From Clostridia bacterium (lineage in GTDB: Bacteria > Bacillota > Clostridia > Oscillospirales > Butyricicoccaceae), in assembly GCA_017552495.1 (NCBI GenBank), contig JAFZPW010000099.1, positions 1-8,140 on the forward strand: a stretch of 8,140 nucleotides of DNA. The letters are read 5' to 3'. A program made the translations under genes and the position numbers. This document shows positions 1 through 6,565 of the stretch, one piece after another; position 1 is the stretch's first letter; every line of letters begins with the position of its first letter. The notes below the pieces were generated by a model. That model saw nothing but the letters and a program-made list of their open reading frames with translations. It was not told the DNA's origin and searched no databases.

Positions 1-2217
1 ATGGCTGATTTGCAGGCGCGACTGAGCGACAAATGCGTGGACTTTTCCGCCGAAGATGCAGCGGCTCGTACCGAGCAGATCTCGCTGTGCGACGAGAACC
101 TGCTGGAAGCATATCTGGAGAGCGGCAGCATTCCGCAAAACGCGCTGGCCGCGTCGATTGCCCGAAGATGCGTCTACCCCTGTTTTTTCGGCTCGGCGCT
201 TCGGCTGGAGGGCGTGGAGGACATTCTCCGGTCGCTGGATCAAGACACGCTTGCGCCGCAGGCGGGGGAGATCTTTGGCGCGCGGATCTATAAAATTTCC
301 CATGATGTGCAGGGCGCGCGGCTCACCTGGCTGAAGGTGACGGGCGGCGTGCTGCGGGTAAAAGAGCAGCTTTGCGGAAAAGACGGGGCAGACGAATGGG
401 AAGAAAAGATCGATCAGATCCGCCTGTATTCCGGTGAAAAATATCAAACGGTCGAGCGGGTGAGCGCGGGAACGGTCTGCGCCGTCACCGGCCTTTCCCA
501 TACCTTGCCCGGGCAGGGGCTTGGGAGTGAAACCGAGGTTACATTTCCTTCGCTGGAGCCTGTTTTGACCTATCGTCTGATGCTGCCCAAAGAAACGAAT
601 ATTCCGGAAACGCTGAAAAAACTGCGGCTGCTGGAGGAAGAAGACCCGCAGCTCCATATCATTTGGGACGAGCAGCTGCGGGAAATTCAGGTGCGTCTGA
701 TGGGAAAGGTGCAGTTGGAGGTGCTTCAGCGTCTGCTGGCCGACCGCTTTGGAATCAAGGCGGATTTTGACGCAGGACGGGTGGTATATAAAGAGACCAT
801 CGCCGCACCGGTAGAGGGCGTGGGACACTACGAGCCGTTGCGGCATTACGCCGAGGTGCATCTGGTGCTGGAGCCCGCGCCCCGGGGCAGCGGTCTGACC
901 TTTGCCACCGCCTGCGGCGCCGACGAGCTGGATCTCAACTGGCAGCGGCTGATTCTGACCCATCTTGCGGAAAAGACCCATCTGGGCGCCCTCACGGGCT
1001 CGCCCATCACAGATATGAAGATCACGCTGACGGCCGGCCGTGCACATCTGAAGCATACGGAGGGCGGCGATTTCCGCCAAGCGACGTATCGCGCCGTGCG
1101 GCAGGGGCTGCGTCAGGCGCAGCCGATCCTGCTGGAGCCTTATTATGATTTTGAGATGGAGCTTCCGTTGAATGCCGGTGGGCGGGCGATGACCGATATC
1201 CAGCAGTTCGGCGGTTCCTGCGAAGCACCGGTTCAAGCGGGAGAAAGAGCGCTCTTGCGTGGCTGCGCCCCGGTTTCTGCTTTGCGGGATTATCCTGCCG
1301 AACTGGCGTCTTATTCCAAAGGGCGGGGAAGAATCACCCTTCAGGTGCGGGGATATGAGCCCTGCGTCGATCAGGAGGCGATCGCGGCCGCCATCGGTTA
1401 CGATCCCGATTCCGATGTGGAAAACTCCGCCGATTCTATCTTTTGCTCCGGCGGCGCTGGCGTGCTGGTGCCGTGGGATCGGGTAAAGGATCATATGCAT
1501 CTGGAAAGCACGCTGAAAAACGATTTGCCGTTACAAGCGGCTTCCGGTCAGGATTCCGTTTATCACGCGCCCCCGCAAGCGTATCATGGAACGGCGGCGG
1601 AGGATCAAGAACTGCAAACCATTTTTGAGCGCACCTACGGCGCTGTCAAACGCAAAGAATTTATTCCGCGCAAGCAGGATGCTACGTTTGACGCGCCGGA
1701 AAAATCAAAGGTCGCGCGGCAGGATGATCTGCCGGAATATCTTTTGGTGGACGGGTACAACATCATCTTTGCGTGGGACGAATTAAAAGCTCTTGCCGCG
1801 GAAAACCTTGCCTTTGCCAGAGAATCGCTGGCGGAGATCCTTTCCAATTACCAGGGCTATCGGAGGTGCGGCGTCATTCTGGTGTTCGACGCCTATATGG
1901 TTCATGGAAATCCCGGCTCCGTGGAGCGATTTCACAACATCGACATTGTATATACCAAAGAAGCCGAAACGGCGGATATGTATATCGAGAAAGTTACTTT
2001 TGAAATCGGGAAAAAGTATCGCGTCAGGGTCGCCACCTCTGACAGTCTGGAGCAATTGATTATTCTCGGCCATGGCGCCGCCCGGCTTTCCGCGAAGGCG
2101 TTCCATGCAGAAGTGGCTCAGACGCACACCGAGATCCGGGAAATTGTTCGGACATACCAGTTCCGCAATCAGAAGGGGAGCACCGTTGGAGAGCTGCTGG
2201 AAAAGAAAAACCGTTAG
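1..2217 (+). CDS. Tet(M)/EF-G-like ribosome-binding GTPase fused to a YacP/Rae1-type NYN endoribonuclease domain (5'-partial)
   Basis: Residue numbers count from the first base of the window. The first visible residues match the end of the G domain of Tet(M)-type proteins, so the ATG at base 1 is probably an internal methionine and the GTP-binding motifs lie upstream. Domains visible in order are: II (about 88-180), III (about 185-265, with the family motif LMGKVQLEV near 233-241), IV (about 265-375), and V (about 377-455, with LLEPYYDFEMELP at 377-389 and YSKGRGR at 438-444). A roughly 75-residue spacer follows, then a helix (DQELQTIFERTYG, 535-547) resembling the Tet(M) C-terminus. An NYN domain occupies about 581-735. 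It has LLVDGYN (D584), VFDA (D630), YTKEAETAD (651-659) and ATSD (678-681), in the order and spacing of B. subtilis YacP/Rae1, and these acidic residues are the likely metal-binding set. The family moves on or rescues ribosomes at the A site, and Rae1 cuts mRNA there, so I infer a ribosome-directed RNase. A tetracycline-resistance role is doubtful because the domain IV tip differs from Tet(M). The gene ends KNR-TAG. Confidence 0.9.
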   Translation: MADLQARLSDKCVDFSAEDAAARTEQISLCDENLLEAYLESGSIPQNALAASIARRCVYPCFFGSALRLEGVEDILRSLDQDTLAPQAGEIFGARIYKISHDVQGARLTWLKVTGGVLRVKEQLCGKDGADEWEEKIDQIRLYSGEKYQTVERVSAGTVCAVTGLSHTLPGQGLGSETEVTFPSLEPVLTYRLMLPKETNIPETLKKLRLLEEEDPQLHIIWDEQLREIQVRLMGKVQLEVLQRLLADRFGIKADFDAGRVVYKETIAAPVEGVGHYEPLRHYAEVHLVLEPAPRGSGLTFATACGADELDLNWQRLILTHLAEKTHLGALTGSPITDMKITLTAGRAHLKHTEGGDFRQATYRAVRQGLRQAQPILLEPYYDFEMELPLNAGGRAMTDIQQFGGSCEAPVQAGERALLRGCAPVSALRDYPAELASYSKGRGRITLQVRGYEPCVDQEAIAAAIGYDPDSDVENSADSIFCSGGAGVLVPWDRVKDHMHLESTLKNDLPLQAASGQDSVYHAPPQAYHGTAAEDQELQTIFERTYGAVKRKEFIPRKQDATFDAPEKSKVARQDDLPEYLLVDGYNIIFAWDELKALAAENLAFARESLAEILSNYQGYRRCGVILVFDAYMVHGNPGSVERFHNIDIVYTKEAETADMYIEKVTFEIGKKYRVRVATSDSLEQLIILGHGAARLSAKAFHAEVAQTHTEIREIVRTYQFRNQKGSTVGELLEKKNR

Positions 2218-2238
2218 GGAATTGGTGACAAAACGGTT
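2217..2238 (+). repeat. Upstream copy of an imperfect direct repeat flanking the promoter region
   Basis: GGGAATTG (2217-2224), a 7-base spacer, then AACGGTT (2232-2238). The same two blocks recur at 2319-2336 with a 3-base spacer. This copy starts on the last base of the gene 1 stop codon and overlaps the proposed -35. AACGGTT here is also the exact reverse complement of AACCGTT at 2209-2215, giving a 7-bp stem with a 16-base loop. The function is unknown; a two-site operator is one possibility. Confidence 0.4.
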
Positions 2239-2264
2239 GCAGGAAATTCAGAACTCTTTATAAT
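2237..2264 (+). promoter_or_regulatory. Candidate sigma-A promoter for the lipoprotein/permease operon
   Basis: A perfect -10 hexamer TATAAT lies at 2259-2264, with a weak -35 TTGCAG at 2237-2242 and a 16-base spacer. Transcription would start near 2271, leaving a leader of about 130 bases before the ATG at 2404. This is the best match to a housekeeping promoter in the only intergenic gap of the window. The -35 matches TTGACA at three of six positions, so an activator may be needed or the site may be modest. Confidence 0.5.
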
Positions 2265-2292
2265 TGCACTACTGGAATATTTTTAAAAAGTG

Positions 2293-2301
2293 TGGTAAGA
2301 T
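2293..2301 (+). promoter_or_regulatory. Second candidate promoter: extended -10
   Basis: TGG followed by TAAGAT (2296-2301) fits an extended -10 element (TGn plus the hexamer). The best -35 is poor: CTGGAA at 2272-2277 with an 18-base spacer. Between them is a perfect 10-bp palindrome TTTTTAAAAA (2280-2289). If used, transcription would start near 2308 with a leader of about 95 bases. It could act as an alternative to the TATAAT site just upstream; sequence alone does not decide between them. Confidence 0.35.
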
Positions 2302-2318
2302 AGCATGGAAAAAAGATC

Positions 2319-2336
2319 GGGAATTGCGGAACGGTT
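2319..2336 (+). repeat. Downstream copy of the imperfect direct repeat
   Basis: GGGAATTG (2319-2326), a 3-base spacer, then AACGGTT (2330-2336), matching the blocks at 2217-2238. The AACGGTT blocks lie 98 bp apart. This copy would fall downstream of either proposed transcription start, in the leader of the lipoprotein mRNA. The remaining leader (2337-2390) shows only a weak hairpin (2340-2345 with 2361-2366, one G-U pair) and no riboswitch or T-box that I can recognise. Confidence 0.35.
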
Positions 2337-2390
2337 TTATGATTCACCCTGTTCAGCATCGGATCAAGTTTCTGTGAAAACATGAATATC

Positions 2391-2395
2391 GGAGG
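2391..2395 (+). promoter_or_regulatory. Strong Shine-Dalgarno for the lipoprotein gene
   Basis: GGAGG lies 8 bases upstream of the ATG at 2404, ideal Firmicute spacing. It fixes the start that yields a lipoprotein signal peptide. It is the clearest ribosome-binding site in the window; the downstream genes of the operon have weaker ones and likely rely on translational coupling. Confidence 0.85.
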
Positions 2396-2403
2396 AAAAG
2401 ATC

Positions 2404-4764
2404 ATGAAAAAAAGACAATTGACTGCATTGCTGCTTGCCGCTGTGATGCTTTTGGGCATCGTTGCCGGCTGTAAGCAGAAGGAGGATCCACAGAACGAGG
2501 TTTCCTACTTTTTCGAGCCGACCTATCATGCTCTGGACAAAACCTTGCAGATGATCTCCGGCAACAGGATTCTTTTTGACAAGACCGCGAATCGCCTTTA
2601 TTTTATTGGAAATACCAATGCACAAACGGTCACTGAGACGGGGCCGGATGGAAGCACCTATGAATATGAAACCACCGAGCAAAAACTGATGTCTGTAAAT
2701 CTCGACGGCACCGACCTGAAGATCATGGAGGCATATGAGCCTTATCAACTCCCGGAAGGGTCCGAGGGCGGCGCCAACATCTCGGCAATGGCCATCGCTC
2801 CCGACGGCGCTATCTGGGTGGCGGAAGCGATATATTCCTATCATTACGAACTCCCGGAAAACTTTAATCCCGAGACCGACGATATGTGGAATTATTATGT
2901 GGACGACGGACAGCGCACCGTGCTTCGCAAACTGGGATCCGACGGCGCGGAGGTGCAGGCCATCGACGTTCAGGCAATCCTGAAGAGCCTCAATCCCGAC
3001 GACGAAGATGTATACCGCTATTTCTACATGAATAACTTCTGCTTCGATGCGGACAATAATCTGTATTTCAGCAACAATAACTCCGGCGTTATCGTTCTCA
3101 ATTCCCAGGGGGCGATGATCGCTCAGTTTCAAGGGGACAATATGAGCGGCCAGGTGATCCGCTTGGGCGACGGGCGGCTCGCTACCATCTCCTGGGGTGA
3201 AAACGGTTCGGTACTGGCCGTTTTGGATCTTGCCACCAAATCCACCACGGAAGAGATTCCGCTTCCCACGACATGGAATAACATTTATAACGGCGACGAC
3301 GTCTATCTGTACTATTACGACAGCAGTATCAGCCTGATGGGTTACAAGAACGACGGCACCACGGAGAAGATCCTGGATTGGCTCAATTCGGATATCGACC
3401 AGTCCAATCTTTCCGGATTCACCGTCCTTTCCGACGAATGTGTCGTTGCGATGGAAAATGATTGGGATAATCAGCAGGTCAATCTGATTCAGTTGAACAA
3501 AACCAAGGTCACGCCGGAAAACCGCCGCACGCCCATCACCCTGGCCGTTATGTGGCTCGATTGGGATCTGCGCCGGGAGGTTTTGAATTTCAATCGCTCC
3601 AACAAGGAATATCGCATTGAGGTCAGGGATTATTCCGAATACAATACGCAGGATGATTACAGCGCCGGGCGCAAAAAACTTACCACGGAGATCATCTCCG
3701 GCAACGTGCCCGATATTCTCTACACCTCCGATCTGCCCATCAACCTTTACGGTGCAAAAGGGCTTTTGGAGGATCTGATGCCCTATATCGAAAAAGACGC
3801 CGAGCTGGGCGGCGCCGACGCGTTGGTGACGCCCGTGATCGAGGCCATGAAGGACAACGGGAAGCTGTATTATGCAGCCGAACGGTTTACGATTACCACC
3901 GCCATCGCCAACCGGCGGATTGTGGGCGATATCCAGGGCTGGACGGTAGACGAAATGAAGGAAGCCCTGTCCCGTATGCCGGAAGGGGCAACCGTCCTTG
4001 CGCCCTATATTTCGCAGGACAATTTGCTTAGAATGCTTTGCGTCTGGAACATGGATGAGTTTATCAACTGGGAGACCGGAAAATGCAGCTTTGACAACGG
4101 GGATTTTGCCAAGTTGCTGGAATTCAGCGCCCTTGCGCCGAAAACCGTTCCCGAAAACATTTGGGAAGACATGAAAGACGAAACTGTTATGTTCCGGGAA
4201 AACCGACAGCTTCTGTTCCCTTATACTGTTTCTGATATATGGGATTATTTTTATAATCGATATCAATTTGGGGAAGACGCGATCTATGTAGGCTTTCCCA
4301 CCGCCGACCGCAGCGGCAATCTCTTTGCGCTGAACAACGGGCTCGCCATCTCCGCCAAGTGCAAGAGCAAAGACGCCGCCTGGCAGTTTGTGCGGACGCT
4401 GCTTTTGCCCGGCGGAAACAGTTGGGGCTTTGCTTTGAATAAAGCAGATTTCCAGAAGCAGATCGACGATATGAAAGAGGAAAATACCGGGATCGGCCCC
4501 AATGGGGAAACCGTTCGTTATCCGAAGTTTTCTTTTACAAATGAGGCCGGCGAAGAGATTGAAATCTATGCCATGTCGGATGAAGATGAGGCGAGCTTCC
4601 TTGAATTGATCCAGAATACGAAAAAAGTACAGAACTATGATGAGAATATGCTGAACATCATTATGGACGCGGTGGCGCCCTTCCTCGACGGCGAAAAGAC
4701 TGCTGAGCAAACGGCGGCCGAGGTCCAGAACCGAGTGAGTCTGTATGTCAACGAACAGAGATAA
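2404..4764 (+). CDS. Lipoprotein with propeller-like N-terminal half and family 1 solute-binding C-terminal half (ABC importer)
   Basis: 786 residues, about twice the usual size of a family 1 solute-binding protein. The N-terminus is a lipoprotein signal (MKKR, a hydrophobic stretch, then VAGC with the lipidated Cys23), so it should be anchored outside the cytoplasmic membrane. Residues about 45-375 contain repeated short strand-rich units such as NRLYFIGN, GAIWVAEA, NNLYFSNN and GVIVLNSQG, often followed by D/N-x-D-G turns. This pattern fits a beta-propeller-like fold, which I infer. Residues about 378-786 look like an extracellular sugar-binding protein: a start ITLAVMW, a ligand-cleft hinge region, and YVGFPTADRSGN (about 628-639) followed by NNGLAISAKCKSKDAAWQFV, typical of the SBP_bac_1 family. 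It begins the operon and overlaps the next permease gene by 20 bp. It probably delivers a carbohydrate to the two permeases; the ligand cannot be named from sequence. The N-terminal half could be an extra glycan-binding or sensing module. Confidence 0.88.
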   Translation: MKKRQLTALLLAAVMLLGIVAGCKQKEDPQNEVSYFFEPTYHALDKTLQMISGNRILFDKTANRLYFIGNTNAQTVTETGPDGSTYEYETTEQKLMSVNLDGTDLKIMEAYEPYQLPEGSEGGANISAMAIAPDGAIWVAEAIYSYHYELPENFNPETDDMWNYYVDDGQRTVLRKLGSDGAEVQAIDVQAILKSLNPDDEDVYRYFYMNNFCFDADNNLYFSNNNSGVIVLNSQGAMIAQFQGDNMSGQVIRLGDGRLATISWGENGSVLAVLDLATKSTTEEIPLPTTWNNIYNGDDVYLYYYDSSISLMGYKNDGTTEKILDWLNSDIDQSNLSGFTVLSDECVVAMENDWDNQQVNLIQLNKTKVTPENRRTPITLAVMWLDWDLRREVLNFNRSNKEYRIEVRDYSEYNTQDDYSAGRKKLTTEIISGNVPDILYTSDLPINLYGAKGLLEDLMPYIEKDAELGGADALVTPVIEAMKDNGKLYYAAERFTITTAIANRRIVGDIQGWTVDEMKEALSRMPEGATVLAPYISQDNLLRMLCVWNMDEFINWETGKCSFDNGDFAKLLEFSALAPKTVPENIWEDMKDETVMFRENRQLLFPYTVSDIWDYFYNRYQFGEDAIYVGFPTADRSGNLFALNNGLAISAKCKSKDAAWQFVRTLLLPGGNSWGFALNKADFQKQIDDMKEENTGIGPNGETVRYPKFSFTNEAGEEIEIYAMSDEDEASFLELIQNTKKVQNYDENMLNIIMDAVAPFLDGEKTAEQTAAEVQNRVSLYVNEQR

Positions 4765-5674
4765 GCAAAACATTCCGGGAAACGGCGCGCAAAAGCGCCG
4801 TTTCCTCGGAACGCCGAAAGCAACGGACTTTTTGCACAGCGTTGCTTTTCTTGCACCCAGCGTGCTTGGCGTGACGCTGTTCTTTATCGCGCCCTTTGCC
4901 ATTGTCGTTTATTATTCGCTGGTGAGCAGCCCAAATGATCCGGAGTTTGTTTTTCTGAAAAACTTTGTTGATGTGATCCATAACTCTTCGTTTGTCACCG
5001 CCGCCAAAAATACGGCAACCTTTGCCGCCATCGCAGTGCCGCTGGCGGTTGTGCTGTCCCTTTGTCTGGCGCTGCTTTTAGAGCAAAGGATTCCCGGAAA
5101 AAGTATGTTCCGCACCTTTTTTCTCAGTCCCATGATGGTGCCGGTGGCGTCGGTGGTGCTGATCTGGCAGGTGGTTTTTCATGCAAAGGGCACGCTCAAT
5201 CAGGTCTTATCGCTCTTTGGCGTGCAGGCCATCGATTGGCTGAAGTCGCCGTATTGCCAGCTTGTGGTGGTGGTCCTGTTTTTGTGGAAAAATCTGGGGT
5301 ACAGCATGATTCTGTTCATGGCGGCCCTTAACAATATTCCAAAGGAACTTCTCGAGGTGGCCGACGTAGAAGGCGCCTCTTCGGCGCACAAGTTTTTCCA
5401 CATCAAGCTGCGGTATCTTTCGCCAACGGTGCTGTTTGTCACCATCCTTTCTATGATAAATTCCTTCAAGATCTTCCGCGAGGTTTATCTGCTGTCGGGC
5501 GACTATCCTTATATTGGGCTGTATACGCTGCAGCATTTTATGAACAACACCTTTTTGTCATATAATTACCAGAAACTTTCGGCCGCGGCGATTTTGCTGG
5601 CGCTGGTGATGATCGTGCTGATCGCCCTGCTGTTCAAGGCCGAGGATATCTTCGGAAAGGATGTGGAAGGATGA
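4745..5674 (+). CDS. Carbohydrate ABC transporter permease, MalF/UgpA-like
   Basis: 309 residues, normal for the short MalF/UgpA class. Six membrane segments are apparent near residues 32-59, 87-113, 122-146, 170-196, 224-243 and 278-298. The cytoplasmic EAA loop, which docks the ATPase, is visible at about 204-230: E204-V-A206, G210, then an I-x-L-x-x-L-x-P ending. The N-terminal 30 residues are polar and basic, as expected for a cytoplasmic tail. The start at 4745 lies inside the end of the lipoprotein gene (20-bp overlap) and has only a weak upstream purine stretch, so translation is probably coupled to the preceding gene. No other ATG occurs before the second membrane segment, which supports this start. 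It forms the membrane channel together with the next gene. The substrate is presumably a sugar or oligosaccharide, by family and neighbours only. Confidence 0.93.
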   Translation: MSTNRDKQNIPGNGAQKRRFLGTPKATDFLHSVAFLAPSVLGVTLFFIAPFAIVVYYSLVSSPNDPEFVFLKNFVDVIHNSSFVTAAKNTATFAAIAVPLAVVLSLCLALLLEQRIPGKSMFRTFFLSPMMVPVASVVLIWQVVFHAKGTLNQVLSLFGVQAIDWLKSPYCQLVVVVLFLWKNLGYSMILFMAALNNIPKELLEVADVEGASSAHKFFHIKLRYLSPTVLFVTILSMINSFKIFREVYLLSGDYPYIGLYTLQHFMNNTFLSYNYQKLSAAAILLALVMIVLIALLFKAEDIFGKDVEG

Positions 5675-6555
5675 ATAAGACAAAGCATCTTTTCCGTCGT
5701 CTGGTCATGACTTTTGTTGCGGCGTTGTTTGCGATCTCATTTTTAATACCCACCGTGCTTACCATCTCCAACTCCTTTATGACGCAATCGGAGATCAGTT
5801 CCAACTACGGTTCGGTTTTCAACGCTGCAAAAGACGGAAAAACCTATATTTCCGAGGCGGTGAATCTGAAGTTCATCCCGGATAAAGTCACTTTTTCCCA
5901 GTATATCACCACCTTTATCAAAAGTCCGGAATATCTTTTGAAGTTTTGGAACTCGGTGATTCTGGTGGTGCCCATCGTCATTTTGCAGGTGGGCGTGGCG
6001 GCGGTAGCGGCCTACGGCTTCAGTCGCTGGAGAGGAAAGGTGCGGGATTCGATTTTTTTCTTTTATGTGATCCTGATGCTGATGCCGTATCAGGTCACGC
6101 TGGTGCCCAATTATCTGGTATCGGAGTTCTTGGGCATTCTGTATACCCGCTGGGCGATCATTTTTCCCGGCGCGTTTGCGCCGTTTTCGGTTTTTCTGTT
6201 AACCAAGTTCATGCGGCGCATCCCTGTTTCGCAGATCGAGGCCGCCAAACTCGACGGCTCCAGCGAATGGCAGATTTTCACCAGGATCTATCTGCCGCAG
6301 TGCCGCAGCGCGCTTTATTCCATCGCGATCCTGGTGTTTATTGATTATTGGAACATGGTGGAGCAGCCGTTGATCCTGCTGCGGGACGCCAATATGCAGC
6401 CGCTTTCGGTCTATCTTTCCACCATCAATTCCGGGGAGATCGGTCTGGCGTTTGCCGTGGCGACCATCTATATGATCCCGTCGCTGCTGCTGTTTTTGCA
6501 TGGTGAAGAATATCTGGTCGAGGGCATTGCCCAATCCGGTTCTGTGAAAGGTTAA
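5671..6555 (+). CDS. Carbohydrate ABC transporter permease, MalG/UgpE-like
   Basis: 294 residues, the second half of the channel. Membrane segments are apparent near 13-35, 92-116, 126-150, 160-180, 212-237 and 257-277. The EAA loop is textbook: E190-A-A-K-L-D-G196, followed by I206-Y-L-P209. The start codon overlaps the previous stop as ATGA, and GGAAAGG at 5654-5660 sits 10 bases upstream as a ribosome-binding site, so stoichiometric coupled translation with the MalF-like partner is likely. The loop between membrane segments 1 and 2 is longer than usual: residues about 42-73 add an extra polar stretch before the familiar F-I-P-D-K-V-T-F element. No ATP-binding subunit gene follows directly. 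Many Firmicute sugar importers of this class share one MsmX-type ATPase encoded elsewhere, which would fit here. Confidence 0.93.
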   Translation: MNKTKHLFRRLVMTFVAALFAISFLIPTVLTISNSFMTQSEISSNYGSVFNAAKDGKTYISEAVNLKFIPDKVTFSQYITTFIKSPEYLLKFWNSVILVVPIVILQVGVAAVAAYGFSRWRGKVRDSIFFFYVILMLMPYQVTLVPNYLVSEFLGILYTRWAIIFPGAFAPFSVFLLTKFMRRIPVSQIEAAKLDGSSEWQIFTRIYLPQCRSALYSIAILVFIDYWNMVEQPLILLRDANMQPLSVYLSTINSGEIGLAFAVATIYMIPSLLLFLHGEEYLVEGIAQSGSVKG

Positions 6556-6565
6556 GGTAACGGAT

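Noticed and set aside
1..3. The ATG at base 1 as the true start of the first gene.
   Set aside because: The residues that follow align with the interior of Tet(M)-type proteins at the end of the G domain, so the real start and GTP-binding motifs should lie upstream. A truncated gene starting exactly here cannot be excluded from the window alone, but is less likely.
2209..2238. A 7-bp inverted repeat (AACCGTT / AACGGTT) at the end of gene 1, considered as a terminator.
   Set aside because: The stem is short, the loop is 16 bases and no run of T follows, so intrinsic termination is unlikely.
2374..2383. TGTGAAAACA near the ribosome-binding site, considered as a CcpA (cre) operator.
   Set aside because: It lacks the central CG and the full spacing of a cre site; only the outer TGT/ACA bases are symmetric.
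2305..2385. Short leader reading frames (26 codons from 2305; 12 codons from 2339) before the lipoprotein gene.
   Set aside because: Neither has a convincing ribosome-binding site or a run of one amino acid typical of attenuation, and the first begins at or before the predicted transcription start of the nearer promoter.
2353..4902. An 849-codon open frame on the minus strand across the whole lipoprotein gene.
   Set aside because: The plus strand has a signal peptide, recognisable domains, a good ribosome-binding site and tight spacing to the next gene. The minus-strand product has no recognisable domain and looks like a shadow caused by rare use of TTA, CTA and TCA codons in the real gene.
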